64,000 nucleotides of DNA from Bifidobacteriaceae bacterium (GTDB lineage: Bacteria; Actinomycetota; Actinomycetes; Actinomycetales; Bifidobacteriaceae), in contig JALCQD010000001.1 in NCBI GenBank assembly GCA_022651005.1, forward strand, positions 1 through 64,000, given 5' to 3'. The position numbers and the translations under genes are program-made. Shown in pieces: positions 45,565-54,876 of this stretch (positions within the stretch are counted from its first letter, which is position 1; each line of letters begins with the position of its first letter). A model generated the notes under the pieces. It did no database searches. It saw nothing but the letters and a program-made list of their open reading frames with translations, and was not told where the DNA came from.

Positions 45565-47089
45565 GCTGACTCACCCATGCATGTGCCTGATCGGCAAACT
45601 GGTTTCCACGATCCACATACGACGTGAACTGATCCATGGAAGCGGTAGCCGGCGCCATGAGCACAACGGTGCCAGGGGTCGCATACTTCATTGCGGCGTC
45701 AATGGCATCGCGCATGACGTCCGCCTTGCTGTCGCTGGGAGAGATGCGGGTCACGGGCAAATCCGGAGCCGAGGCGGAGAACGCCTGAAGGAAGGGATCC
45801 TGATCGACGCCTATGAGCACGGCCGCCTTCATGACGTGGCGCTGAGACGCAATGAGATCCTCGAAACGCGCACCCTTGGCGAGCCCGCCGGCGATCCAGA
45901 CGACCGAATCATCCGCGAAGCTGGACAACGAGGCAGCGGCGGCGTGGGCATTGGTGGCCTTTGAATCGTCGATAAAGCGGATGGGAGCGGCCGCAGAATT
46001 ATCTGTGGGCACGTAGCTCTCCACGAGCTGGATGCGGTGGGCGTCGAGAGTAAAGGAGCTCAACGTGGCACGAATATCGGCGAGCGGCACCTTCATGGCG
46101 AGCGCTGCTGCTGTGGCGGCCATGCAATCGGCAAGCAGATGCGGGTAGACCGCCCCGTTCGGCTCGCTCAGATTGCTCAAAGACTTCAGGGATACCAACA
46201 GTCCTCCGTCAACGTCCGGGAGGTGCACACTCAATTCTGAGCGATCCACCATCCACCCATCAACCACGCCGATTTGGCCTACCTCCGGCTCTCCGAGCGT
46301 AAAGCCCACTTTGAGGCATCCAGGGGCTACCGGAGCCGTAGCGGCGTAGCGAGCGACGGTGTCGTCATCGGCGTTGTAGATGATGGCACGCGAAGCGTGT
46401 GTAAAGACCTTCGACTTATCGGCGGCGTACTTGGCGAACCCGCCATGCCAGTCGAGATGATCGGCCGCCACATTGGTCCATATGGCCACATCGAGGGCGA
46501 GCGACTGTGTGAAATGCAGGGCGAAGGAGCTGAGCTCAACGGTGAGGCCATCGTTGGTGGGATCCAATACCGACCGAGACACGGGTTCTCCGATGTTGCC
46601 CACTGCGGGAACCTTCAACCCCGCTGCATTGAGGATTGCGCTGGTCATTTCTGTTGTGGTGGTTTTGCCATTGGTCCCGGTAATGCCGATCCACGGAGCA
46701 GGAGCGCCGGTTTTCGTGGAAGACACGCGGGTGCGCCACGCAAATTCGACTTCGCTCCACACGGGGATGGCGCGAGATGCCGCTTCCTGGAGAAACGCGG
46801 TTGCAGGGGGGAAACCGGGCGACGTCACCACAAGCGTGATGTCTTCCCACGGCAGATCATCGAAGGAGTTGCGATCCGCATCGCCATTGCGTTCGTCCAC
46901 GCTGATAGTGCGCACACCATGGTCCGAAAGAATGCTCTCCACGCTGCGTCCGGAAATGCCCAGACCCGCGACGAGCACCACGTCATGGGAGAAATCGTGA
47001 CCTCCGATAACGGCGTCCTCGCTCCCCTGAACAGCGTTCGTTTTCTGCACAGTGTCCTGCGAGTCGTGTTCCTCGTTCGACGATGTCAT
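45557..47089 (-). CDS. murD: UDP-N-acetylmuramoyl-L-alanine--D-glutamate ligase
   Basis: A 510-residue Mur ligase with the N-terminal VLVAGLGISGRSVES, P-loop GITGTNGKTTTTEM, and the substrate segments NVAADHLDWHG and VWIAGGLAKG. GAAGGAAG 4 bases before the ATG. An acidic N-terminal extension of about 30 residues precedes the core. It adds D-Glu in the cytosol. Confidence 0.96.
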   Translation of the reverse strand: MTSSNEEHDSQDTVQKTNAVQGSEDAVIGGHDFSHDVVLVAGLGISGRSVESILSDHGVRTISVDERNGDADRNSFDDLPWEDITLVVTSPGFPPATAFLQEAASRAIPVWSEVEFAWRTRVSSTKTGAPAPWIGITGTNGKTTTTEMTSAILNAAGLKVPAVGNIGEPVSRSVLDPTNDGLTVELSSFALHFTQSLALDVAIWTNVAADHLDWHGGFAKYAADKSKVFTHASRAIIYNADDDTVARYAATAPVAPGCLKVGFTLGEPEVGQIGVVDGWMVDRSELSVHLPDVDGGLLVSLKSLSNLSEPNGAVYPHLLADCMAATAAALAMKVPLADIRATLSSFTLDAHRIQLVESYVPTDNSAAAPIRFIDDSKATNAHAAAASLSSFADDSVVWIAGGLAKGARFEDLIASQRHVMKAAVLIGVDQDPFLQAFSASAPDLPVTRISPSDSKADVMRDAIDAAMKYATPGTVVLMAPATASMDQFTSYVDRGNQFADQAHAWVSQHA

Positions 47090-47155
47090 GAGCTTCCTTC
47101 GATGGTCAATATCTGTACGTATTCGACTATATGCGTCTCACGTGAATCCGCGTGC

Positions 47156-48259
47156 TTATCCCAGCTGTCCGGAGCGGATAAGCCAGTCGGCGTAGAAGAT
47201 GATGACGGAGATGATCATGAACCCGATCTCCAGCATCCAGAAACGCACCACGACGGTGTTCTCGTGCCAGCCCTTGAGCTCGTAGTGATGATGCAGCGGC
47301 GCCATCTTGAAGATGCGCTTGCCGGTGAGGTGGAACGACGCGATCTGGAGCACGTCGGACACGGTCTCGATGACGAACAGGCCGCCCAGAATGATGGCCA
47401 GCAGTTCCACGTGCAGACTGACCGACATGGCCGCAAACAGACCACCCAATGCCAACGAACCGGTGTCGCCCATGAAGATCTTGGCGGGATTCGTGTTGTA
47501 CCACAGGAACCCGAAGCACGCGCATACGGCGCACACGGCGATGATGGCGATGTCCTGCGGATCCGAGACCGCATACAGAAAGCCGCTTGCCTTGGATCCC
47601 TGAACATGAGTCGACTGCCAGAAGGCGATAAGGCCGAAGCCTACAAAAGCCACCATGGAGCTTCCCGCCGCCAGCCCGTCGAGGCCGTCGGTGAGGTTGA
47701 TGGCGTTGGTCCATGCGGTCATGAGGAAGTTAACCCAGATGACGAAGAGAATCACACCCACCACACGACCGGCGAATTCAAGCGAAATAACAGGAGTCTC
47801 AATGAAGGCGATGCTCATGCGCGCCGCCGGGAATCCGGACTTTGTGGGCAGCAGCACCGCGAGAATGGCATACACGGTGGCGATGAGGAATTGCCCGATG
47901 AACTTCGCGTGGATTGACAGGCCGAGGTTTTGCTTCTTGGCCACCTTGAGGAAGTCATCGACGAAGCCAAGCGCCCCGAACGCCACCATGCAGAAGAGAA
48001 CGAGTAGCGCCGATACGGAGGGCACGGAGCCGTAGCTCACGTAGCGGTACAGCAGCGAGGCCCCCCAGCCGAGAATGGTGGAAAGGATGATGGCGATACC
48101 ACCCATCGTGGGCGTTCCACGTTTCAGCAAGTGCGACTTGGGCCCATCCTGGCGAATGTATTGCCCGTAGTTGAGATGGTGCACTATGCGAATGGTGAGC
48201 GGGGTAAGGAGGAAGGAAGAAACCATCGAAACACACAAGCCAATGATGAGCGCAATCAT
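47156..48259 (-). CDS. mraY: Phospho-MurNAc-pentapeptide translocase
   Basis: A 367-residue ten-helix membrane enzyme that makes lipid I. It has the conserved KRGTPTMGG near the N-terminus, DDFLKVAKKQNLGL, NLTDGLDGLAAGSS with catalytic aspartates, MGDTGSLALGG and the HHHYELKGW terminal segment. It starts 4 bases downstream of the murF stop, with GGAGAG as ribosome site. Confidence 0.97.
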   Translation of the reverse strand: MIALIIGLCVSMVSSFLLTPLTIRIVHHLNYGQYIRQDGPKSHLLKRGTPTMGGIAIILSTILGWGASLLYRYVSYGSVPSVSALLVLFCMVAFGALGFVDDFLKVAKKQNLGLSIHAKFIGQFLIATVYAILAVLLPTKSGFPAARMSIAFIETPVISLEFAGRVVGVILFVIWVNFLMTAWTNAINLTDGLDGLAAGSSMVAFVGFGLIAFWQSTHVQGSKASGFLYAVSDPQDIAIIAVCAVCACFGFLWYNTNPAKIFMGDTGSLALGGLFAAMSVSLHVELLAIILGGLFVIETVSDVLQIASFHLTGKRIFKMAPLHHHYELKGWHENTVVVRFWMLEIGFMIISVIIFYADWLIRSGQLG

Positions 48260-48263
48260 GTCA

Positions 48264-49814
48264 CTACTCTCCGTCTGTCGCTGTCATTGCCGTAGCCGAC
48301 GACGGCTGCGGAGGGTCTTGCGTCCATTGCTGCGCGAGATTCCCCAGACCCGACGCATGGGAACCCTTGAGCAAAACAACCGTATCAGGGTGACTGGAAG
48401 CAATGGCGGCAACCGCGTCAGCCGCCGTATCGAGGTCCGACACCGTGGTGATGCTCACCGTGTCCGTGGCGCCTTTTCTGAGTGCTTCTTCGCGCGCCCC
48501 ATCCGTGAGAGCCTGCGCCAGCACGGGAAGGCTGTCGTTGCCCTCCGATGCCTCGAGACCGACGACGATGATAGTGCGCACACCTGCCGCTACTGCATAA
48601 GCGCCCACCTGCGAGTGCAGAGACACGGAATCGGATCCGAGCTCGAGCATGGGACCAAGGACTGCCATGTGGTAAGAATCTGGATGAGTATGCATGAATC
48701 CATCAAGCGCCGCCTTCATGGAGTCGGGATTGGCGTTGAAGGAATCATCCACCAACGTGAAACTCCCGCCATTCGGCACCTGTACCGTGCTCAATGCCAT
48801 GCGATGTGGGCTGAGGCTGACGCCCTCGTTGAGGACCTTCACCACGTCGGGCAGCTTCAGCCCGAGTGTTGTTGCAATGCTGATGGCAGCGAGCGCGTTC
48901 ATCACATTGTGCTGTCCGGAGAGGCTCAAGTGGATCTCGCCTGCGGGCTCCCCACCCTCGAGAAGAGTGAAGCTCGGCCGATCGCGATCGTCGACGCTGA
49001 TATCTGTAGCACTGAAGGCGAGACTGCGCCCGGCCTCGTGCGCGCCGCCGGCATCGAGGCCGAACCAACGGACCTGCGCCTTCGTGCGTTCCGCCATGCG
49101 TGCCACGTTGGCATCGTCGGAGTTGAGGATGGCAATGCCGTTTTCAGAGAGTGCCTCAACGATTTCGGACTTTGCGATGAAGATGTTCTCAACGGATCCG
49201 AACTCCCCCAGATGCGCCGTACCCACCTTGAGTACGAGCGACACGTCGGGAGGCGCGATGGCGGTGAGATCGCGAATCTCGCCAAGGTGGTTCGCCCCCA
49301 TCTCTGCCACGAAATATCGCGTTTTCTCGTCCACCTTGAGCGCGGTGAGGGGCAGTCCGAGATTGTTGTTAAAGGAGCCTATGGGTGCCACGGTGGGCGC
49401 AATGGAACTCAGCAACGCTTTTGTGATGTCTTTGGTGGTCGTCTTGCCCACGGACCCCGTGATGCCCACAAGCGTGAAGTCTCCATTCAGACTGCGACGA
49501 CGATCGATGTTGTGACGAGCGAGTTTGCCCAGCGCCGCCAAAGTGTCGTCCACTTCGATCTGAAGCAACGGCGCATCGGCAACCTCATGGTCTACGAGCG
49601 CCACCTTGAAGCCGTTGGAGGCCGCCGAAGAGAGAAAATCGTGTCCATCTGCACGCTCGCCACGAATTGCCACAAACAGGCCGTCGGTCACCACGTCTCG
49701 CGAATCGCTGCTTACCGTAGTGATTCCCAAATCGGAGATGTCAACAGGCTCTTTGCCGGTAACAATCGTTCCGTCAACCGCCTCGGCGATGTCGTCAACG
49801 CCCATACGAATCAT
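48264..49814 (-). CDS. murF: UDP-MurNAc-tripeptide--D-Ala-D-Ala ligase
   Basis: A 516-residue Mur ligase with P-loop GITGSVGKTTTKD, the Mur core ADVNxxHLGEFGS element and the C-terminal VDDSFNANPDSMKAAL typical of MurF. AAGGCGG precedes the ATG at 49814. An in-frame ATG three codons later is an alternative. It completes the pentapeptide in the cytosol. It follows the MurE-like gene by 86 bases. Confidence 0.96.
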   Translation of the reverse strand: MIRMGVDDIAEAVDGTIVTGKEPVDISDLGITTVSSDSRDVVTDGLFVAIRGERADGHDFLSSAASNGFKVALVDHEVADAPLLQIEVDDTLAALGKLARHNIDRRRSLNGDFTLVGITGSVGKTTTKDITKALLSSIAPTVAPIGSFNNNLGLPLTALKVDEKTRYFVAEMGANHLGEIRDLTAIAPPDVSLVLKVGTAHLGEFGSVENIFIAKSEIVEALSENGIAILNSDDANVARMAERTKAQVRWFGLDAGGAHEAGRSLAFSATDISVDDRDRPSFTLLEGGEPAGEIHLSLSGQHNVMNALAAISIATTLGLKLPDVVKVLNEGVSLSPHRMALSTVQVPNGGSFTLVDDSFNANPDSMKAALDGFMHTHPDSYHMAVLGPMLELGSDSVSLHSQVGAYAVAAGVRTIIVVGLEASEGNDSLPVLAQALTDGAREEALRKGATDTVSITTVSDLDTAADAVAAIASSHPDTVVLLKGSHASGLGNLAQQWTQDPPQPSSATAMTATDGE

Positions 49815-49900
49815 GAATTTCCGCCTTCTCGTTTCTGCTTACCGCTCGCTCAATGTCACCGCTGTGTAATTGCGCAATTACAGCGTCTTCCTCACCTGTC

Positions 49901-50794
49901 TCAGAAAAACTCCTCCGAGACCTTCACCGCCTGCTGAATGCTTTCGATGGTGATGCCCGCGGCCAACGCCATGGAGATGCTCAGTGCGGAGCTACGGTCC
50001 GTCATTGGCATGAGAGTCCCCAGCCGCGCGAGCTCGCCGTCAAACATCCCGGCCACAACGCGATGCGTCTGCTTGTCAAAGGCAGCTCCATATTCGGGAG
50101 TGGTTTCTCCTGCGGCAATGGCAGACGCCACAGTGGCCGGCATGGCATTCTCCCCCACGCGCGAATACACGTCGATCTGCGTCCCCACGAGCGCCGTGGA
50201 ATCTAGAGTTCCCTCATCGGCGGCAATGACGAGAGCCGCGGCTCCGTCCTCGAGCACCAAAGACTCGAGTCGTTGCAGCTGCACCGAGTTCAGGGGGAAG
50301 TTCAGATTGAGACCGCGATTGAGCGAATATGACTTCTCCTGCGATACCAGACCAACGGGGTTGCCGAGCATATGCAGCAGAGTGGCGAGTTTCGCCGCCA
50401 CCTTCTCCGCGCCGCTTGCAGCACCGAACACCACGAACACCGCCAAGGACTCAGAGGGGGTTCCCTCCATGTAAGACGCCAGGGTTCCCAATTTCTGCGG
50501 GATGTCTCTTGCCGAAAGAACAGGAATGCCAATGTCGGATGTCTTGGGCCTCTCCCCGCCCTCGGGTACAAGCACTGCGTAGGCGCCAGAATTCACCGCA
50601 GCATGCAGACTGGCATGATCGCGTTCCTCCGGACCGGGAATGAAAAGCGATCCCGGACTCACGGAGTCAAGGTCAGTGGCCAAGCTCGTCAGCGTTACCA
50701 GATTGACAAAGGGTTCGTCGAGGCGGGCAGAGAAATTCTTCTTGAGATATTCGAGACTCACCCGCCGAAACGGGACGTCGCCCAATCCGCTCAT
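49901..50794 (-). CDS. MurE-like protein lacking catalytic motifs
   Basis: A 297-residue protein whose N-terminal domain matches the MurE start (DSVSPGSLFIPG, then NSGAYAVLV) and whose middle follows the Mur ligase core. The P-loop position reads GAASGAEKVAA (124-134) instead of GTNGKTT, and the Mur ligase MEVSSH motif and the HLDYHG box are absent. The C-terminal ligase domain is much reduced; a full MurE is near 490 residues. It sits between ftsI and murF, where murE is found in other dcw clusters, with AAGGTGA as ribosome site. Likely a non-catalytic paralogue; a regulatory or scaffold role is inference. The true MurE is elsewhere. Confidence 0.8.
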   Translation of the reverse strand: MSGLGDVPFRRVSLEYLKKNFSARLDEPFVNLVTLTSLATDLDSVSPGSLFIPGPEERDHASLHAAVNSGAYAVLVPEGGERPKTSDIGIPVLSARDIPQKLGTLASYMEGTPSESLAVFVVFGAASGAEKVAAKLATLLHMLGNPVGLVSQEKSYSLNRGLNLNFPLNSVQLQRLESLVLEDGAAALVIAADEGTLDSTALVGTQIDVYSRVGENAMPATVASAIAAGETTPEYGAAFDKQTHRVVAGMFDGELARLGTLMPMTDRSSALSISMALAAGITIESIQQAVKVSEEFF

Positions 50795-50828
50795 TACTCA
50801 CCTTCGCCTTCGCTTGCGCGCCCACTTA

Positions 50829-52670
50829 TTACCACTTTGTAGGAATAGCATTATTGCGGGCGGTGGAGGTGGGGACCTCGTATTTCTGCATAAGGAATCC
50901 ACCAATGCTGGCCATGACAGGGCCAGCCGTGAGACCGCCGTAGATGGGGCTGGAATTCATGTACGCCACCATGATGACGTATTGGGGGTTGTCTGCGGGA
51001 ATTGCACCGATCCAGTCGCCGATGGTGTTGGTCAGTTGGCCGTTTGCCCCCGCCACCTGTGCTGTGCCCGATTTGCCTGCGATTCTGTAGCCCTTTACGT
51101 TCACGCCTGCCTTCGAATACGTTTGGGTGACCGACTCCATCATGTCCATCAGGTCAGAGGCCACGGATGCGTCGATGACGCGCGTGCCTTTGGTGCCTGA
51201 GTTGGTGGTGGTCTTGCCGTCAGCGTCTTTGGACGACTTGATCAGCGACTGCTGCAATTTGACGCCCTTGTTGGCAACCGTGGCCACGACGTTCGTCATT
51301 TGCAGAGCCGTGGCTGCGTAGCCCTGGCCGAACAGCACCGTATTTGCCGTGCGAGTATCCCACTTGTCAGCTGCTGCGAGGATGCCTTTCGATTCTCCGG
51401 GAAACCCGATGCCGGATGTGGAACCAATGCCAAATTTGGTGATGAAGTCATGCCGTTGAGTGCGAGAAAGCCCCTCCGAACTCATCACCATGCCAACGTT
51501 AGAGGATTCCTTGATGATGCCTGCCAGCGTCAACTTCTCTATACCGTGCGAGTGAGAGTCGTGATACGTCTGGTTGTTCAGCGTGTAGGAATAGGGCACC
51601 TGAAAATGATCCGTGGCCTTGTGCAGCTTCGTCTGCATCAACGCTGCCGCGGTAATGAGCTTGCCCGTGGAACCCGGCTCGAACGACGTCGTCATGGCAC
51701 GAGAGCCCTTGAGAGAGGCGTCTGAGCTGCCAGCCTTGTATCCATCGGTGTCGGCCACTGCGGTGAGCTCTCCGGTGGACACCTTTTGGACTATGGCGAT
51801 GCCCCAGTCGGCACCATATTTCTTTTTGCCTTCGTTGAGGACTTTCTCCACATACCATTGCACGTCAGAGTCCACGGTCAGCTTCACCGTGCCACCGTTC
51901 TTGGCGGAGGTGGCTGTGGTTCGGGTTCCCGGTATCTCCTGGCCACCCGATCCCTGCTGATAGGTCACGGACCCGTTCTTACCTTTGAGCGCGGAGTTCT
52001 CCATTTTCTCCACACCTGCCACGCCCTGGCCATCCGAATTCGTGGCGCCTATCACCGATCCCAGCAGTGCCCCGTTGGGATAGTCACGGTCTGTTGTCAG
52101 CTCGGTGCCGATGACGCCGGACAGATTCAGTGTGTCGAGATTGCGCTTCACGCTCGGTACCACGTTCTTCTTGAGAATCACGTAGCCCGAGGTGCCGTTC
52201 AGCTTCGCCCCCAGCTCCAGAGAATCCATGCCCAGCACGGGAGCCAACAGCTGAGCCACAGCAGCCGCGCCCTTCGTGGTCAGAGCCTTGCCATTCTGCT
52301 GCTGACAGACAGAGGAATTGGACCCCGTGCACGCGGTGGGCACGAACAGTTTCACCGCGTTCTGGTCGGCGTAGACCGTATAGCGTTCCACGGATTGCGC
52401 GAAAATTTTGCCATTGACATCGGTAATGGTTCCCCGGCTTGCTCGGATTGTCTCAGTCACCGTGCGTTGGTCCGTCGCCGCCTGCGCCACGGAGGACCCC
52501 TCAAAAATCTGAACCTGGAGAAGACGACCGAAACACACCAGAATCACCACTGCCAAAATCCCCGCCAATACCTGTGTACGACGAGAAAAAACAGCAGAAT
52601 CTGACCGCGAGCTCATCCAGCGGGCAAAAAAGTTCTTCTGTTTTTTGGGTGGTGTTGTACGCCGTGGCAT
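50829..52670 (-). CDS. ftsI: Peptidoglycan D,D-transpeptidase FtsI / PBP3-type
   Basis: A 613-residue class B penicillin-binding protein: short basic cytosolic tail, one membrane helix (VLAGILAVVILVCFGRLL), pedestal domain, and transpeptidase domain with SxxK in PGSTGKL, SxN in KESSNVG and KSGTAQ. Cysteines in CTGSNSSVC may form an extracytosolic disulfide. The start is uncertain: the ATG at 52679 has AGGA directly adjacent, whereas the ATG at 52670 has good spacing, so I choose that one. It ends 34 bases before the MurE-like gene. Confidence 0.96.
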   Translation of the reverse strand: MPRRTTPPKKQKNFFARWMSSRSDSAVFSRRTQVLAGILAVVILVCFGRLLQVQIFEGSSVAQAATDQRTVTETIRASRGTITDVNGKIFAQSVERYTVYADQNAVKLFVPTACTGSNSSVCQQQNGKALTTKGAAAVAQLLAPVLGMDSLELGAKLNGTSGYVILKKNVVPSVKRNLDTLNLSGVIGTELTTDRDYPNGALLGSVIGATNSDGQGVAGVEKMENSALKGKNGSVTYQQGSGGQEIPGTRTTATSAKNGGTVKLTVDSDVQWYVEKVLNEGKKKYGADWGIAIVQKVSTGELTAVADTDGYKAGSSDASLKGSRAMTTSFEPGSTGKLITAAALMQTKLHKATDHFQVPYSYTLNNQTYHDSHSHGIEKLTLAGIIKESSNVGMVMSSEGLSRTQRHDFITKFGIGSTSGIGFPGESKGILAAADKWDTRTANTVLFGQGYAATALQMTNVVATVANKGVKLQQSLIKSSKDADGKTTTNSGTKGTRVIDASVASDLMDMMESVTQTYSKAGVNVKGYRIAGKSGTAQVAGANGQLTNTIGDWIGAIPADNPQYVIMVAYMNSSPIYGGLTAGPVMASIGGFLMQKYEVPTSTARNNAIPTKW

Positions 52671-52684
52671 GCGCGCCATTCCTC

Positions 52685-53125
52685 TCAGCGGGTCTGCGGA
52701 TGCGACTTAATATACTCCGACAGGTCGAGGCTCACGGAACTGGACTGTGACGTCATTCCGAGCTTCTCCGCTTTGTCCGGCAGGGAGGAATCGAGGGCAT
52801 CGAGCTTCGCCTGATCATCCTGAACGTCCTGAGTGAGAACGCCGATAGAAGTCTGCAGTCGTGAGACCTCGAACGAATCCTGCACCATCTGAGTACGCAG
52901 CATGAGCGAGCCCATAAGACTCACGGCGAGGAAGCTGATGGCAACCGCCACGCGAACGAAGGGATGCATCACGCGGCGAGAGGTGCTCCTCGTTGCCTCC
53001 GTCTCAACCGTGTGGAGCCGACGCGAGCTCTCCACCACATGGAGATTGGGGCGAGCCTGGGACGCGCGAATCGAACGAGACGCCACACTTCTGCGAACTT
53101 CTGCAGGCCTTGTTGATGCGCTCAT
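52685..53125 (-). CDS. ftsL: FtsL-like divisome protein
   Basis: A 146-residue bitopic protein: basic Arg/Ser-rich cytosolic N-terminus (about 1-55), one membrane helix (FVRVAVAISFLAVSLMGSLML) and an extracytosolic coiled-coil-like region (VSRLQTSIGVLTQDVQDDQAK) followed by KLGM. Sequence similarity to FtsL is low, but size, topology and position between rsmH and ftsI are diagnostic. It overlaps the rsmH stop by ATGA with AGAGGAGAG upstream. Confidence 0.82.
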   Translation of the reverse strand: MSASTRPAEVRRSVASRSIRASQARPNLHVVESSRRLHTVETEATRSTSRRVMHPFVRVAVAISFLAVSLMGSLMLRTQMVQDSFEVSRLQTSIGVLTQDVQDDQAKLDALDSSLPDKAEKLGMTSQSSSVSLDLSEYIKSHPQTR

Positions 53126-54264
53126 CGTGCTCTCCTCTTATATGTCTTCTGGTTCTTCTTCGTACCTGTTTGATCTCTGCGCGACGTCTCTCTTCGCGAC
53201 GCATGATGTCCTCCGCCACCGCCAGCGAGGTGACCGTCCACCCAAGCGGAGAAGTCGGAGTGTGCGTGATCCGGCAACGGTGCCATAAGCTCCACAGCCC
53301 TCAAACGCACTGATGCCGACCTCGGATTGCGCGCTATTTCGTCCTCGTCCGCCTTGATGGCACCGTGTGACACATCTCGGAAATAAGGCTTGAGCTCATC
53401 AGGAATCACCGGAAGGCCTTGCGGTACGTGACTCCTCGTCCCCAGCGTGAAGAAACCCTTGACTGTGCGATCTTCCAAAGAGTGATAGGACTCCACCACG
53501 ATGCGTCCGCCCACGGTAAGGCGCTCCGCAATCTGAGGAAGTACGGAGCGCAGCTTGTCGAGCTCGCCGTTGACTTCGATGCGCAGCGCTTGGAAAACTC
53601 GCTTGGCTGGGTTGCCAGCGGGACGCTTGTATCTGGGAACGGTGGCATCCACCAGTTCCACGATCTGCGAGGAATGGGTAAAGACCGTATCGTCGCGGAG
53701 ATCAACAATCCGCTGTGCGATCTTGTAGGAGTATTTTTCCTCCCCATATTCCTTGAAGATGCGAGTGAGGTCTTCGAGGTCGTATGTGTTGACGATATCC
53801 GCGGCCGTCAGTGACTGTGTGGGATCCATCCGCATATCAAGTGGCGCGTCGGTGGAATAGGAGAAACCGCGATCCGTCTCATCGATTTGCAGACTGGAAA
53901 GACCTAGATCGAGGAACGCAGCGTCGACGGTGTCGATTCCCTCGTGATCCAGGACTTCAGCAAAGCGGTCAAAGCTCGAATGGACGGGTGTGAAACGATC
54001 ACCGAAGCGTTCAAGACGCGTGCTCGCCAAACCCAGCGCCTCTTCGTCGCGATCAATGCCGATGAGGTGGACACCGGGAGCTGCAGCGAGGAATGCCTGT
54101 GAGTGCCCGGCAAGTCCCAGTGTTCCGTCGACCGCCACGGCCCCATCGTGATCGATGGACGGCAGCATGAGCTTCACGCAGGTGTCAAGCAAAACGGGCT
54201 GATGAATGGCACTGAGATCGGTAGATGAAAGAGCGTCCGCTGCAGAGGAAGAAGAAGTCGTCAT
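53122..54264 (-). CDS. rsmH: 16S rRNA (cytosine1402-N4)-methyltransferase
   Basis: A 380-residue SAM-dependent methyltransferase. DGTLGLAGHSQAFL is the MraW motif I, and GIDRDEEALGLA follows. LDLGLSSLQID and FSYSTDAPLDMRM are family signatures. An extended C-terminal tail with His/Arg-rich residues follows the core. AGAGG 5 bases before the ATG at 54264 supports the start. It overlaps FtsL by 4 bases and follows mraZ by 8 bases. Confidence 0.96.
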   Translation of the reverse strand: MTTSSSSAADALSSTDLSAIHQPVLLDTCVKLMLPSIDHDGAVAVDGTLGLAGHSQAFLAAAPGVHLIGIDRDEEALGLASTRLERFGDRFTPVHSSFDRFAEVLDHEGIDTVDAAFLDLGLSSLQIDETDRGFSYSTDAPLDMRMDPTQSLTAADIVNTYDLEDLTRIFKEYGEEKYSYKIAQRIVDLRDDTVFTHSSQIVELVDATVPRYKRPAGNPAKRVFQALRIEVNGELDKLRSVLPQIAERLTVGGRIVVESYHSLEDRTVKGFFTLGTRSHVPQGLPVIPDELKPYFRDVSHGAIKADEDEIARNPRSASVRLRAVELMAPLPDHAHSDFSAWVDGHLAGGGGGHHASRRETSRRDQTGTKKNQKTYKRRAR

Positions 54265-54272
54265 TATCACCT

Positions 54273-54815
54273 CTAGAAATCCATGGGAGGAAGCACATCG
54301 TCCGCAATCTGCGAATAGCCTTCCTCCTGCTCGGCCAGGTAACGCTCCCAGGAGGGCGCATCCCAGATTTCGGCGCGCGTTCCCACGCCAATCACAACGA
54401 CGTCCTTGCCCAGTCGCGCATAGTCACGCAACATGGGCGGGATCACCACCCGTCCCTGCTTATCCGGCTCCTGATCCACCGCTCCGGAGAGAAATACGCG
54501 AAGGTAATCCCTCGTGGCCTTGTTGCCCAGCGACGCGCGCTGAATCTGGCCGGCCATCCTGCGAAACTCCACGGCCGGCAGGAGGTACACGCACCGTTCC
54601 TGACCGCGGGCAAGCACAAAGCCAGCACCAAGCTGATTACGGAACTTTGCCGGAAGAGCAAGGCGACCTTTTACATCGATCTTTGGCGTGTAAGTACCCA
54701 GCAAAAGAGGAGGAAGCGCGGGGACTGAAGCATCTATACTTCCCGAGATTTCAACGCTTTGAGGAATCGAGGTACTCGAGGCGACAGAACTAGCGAGTTC
54801 ATCTTCGTCGGCCAC
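54273..54815 (-). CDS. mraZ: Transcriptional regulator MraZ
   Basis: A 180-residue MraZ: two AbrB-like swapped-hairpin domains. The DNA-binding core begins at LLLGTYTPKIDVKGRLALPAKFR and a second copy at QEPDKQGRVVIPPMLRDYA. An unusual N-terminal extension of about 37 residues precedes it. Its GTG start at 54815 has a perfect AAGGAGGTG ribosome site, so the extension is real. First gene of the dcw operon, with four TGGKG repeats upstream. Confidence 0.94.
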   Translation of the reverse strand: MADEDELASSVASSTSIPQSVEISGSIDASVPALPPLLLGTYTPKIDVKGRLALPAKFRNQLGAGFVLARGQERCVYLLPAVEFRRMAGQIQRASLGNKATRDYLRVFLSGAVDQEPDKQGRVVIPPMLRDYARLGKDVVVIGVGTRAEIWDAPSWERYLAEQEEGYSQIADDVLPPMDF

Positions 54816-54841
54816 TGAGCACCTCCTTCATTCGTCGTATT

Positions 54842-54876
54842 CACCACTTTACCCCACCAATCACCATAATTCCCCA
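54842..54876 (-). promoter_or_regulatory. MraZ box repeats
   Basis: On the minus strand TGGGG, TGGTG, TGGGG and TGGTG start exactly ten bases apart (seen on the plus strand as CACCA or CCCCA at 54842, 54852, 54862 and 54872), ending 27 bases before the mraZ start. MraZ is known to bind such direct repeats in its own promoter. Confidence 0.8.

Noticed and set aside
46274-47917. Long open frame on the plus strand opposite murD and mraY
   Set aside because: Antisense of well-supported Mur genes; no recognisable domain and no ribosome site. High GC keeps stops rare.
48171-49937. 588-codon open frame opposite murF
   Set aside because: Same reason: composition His/Arg-rich, no fold features, lies over an intact murF.
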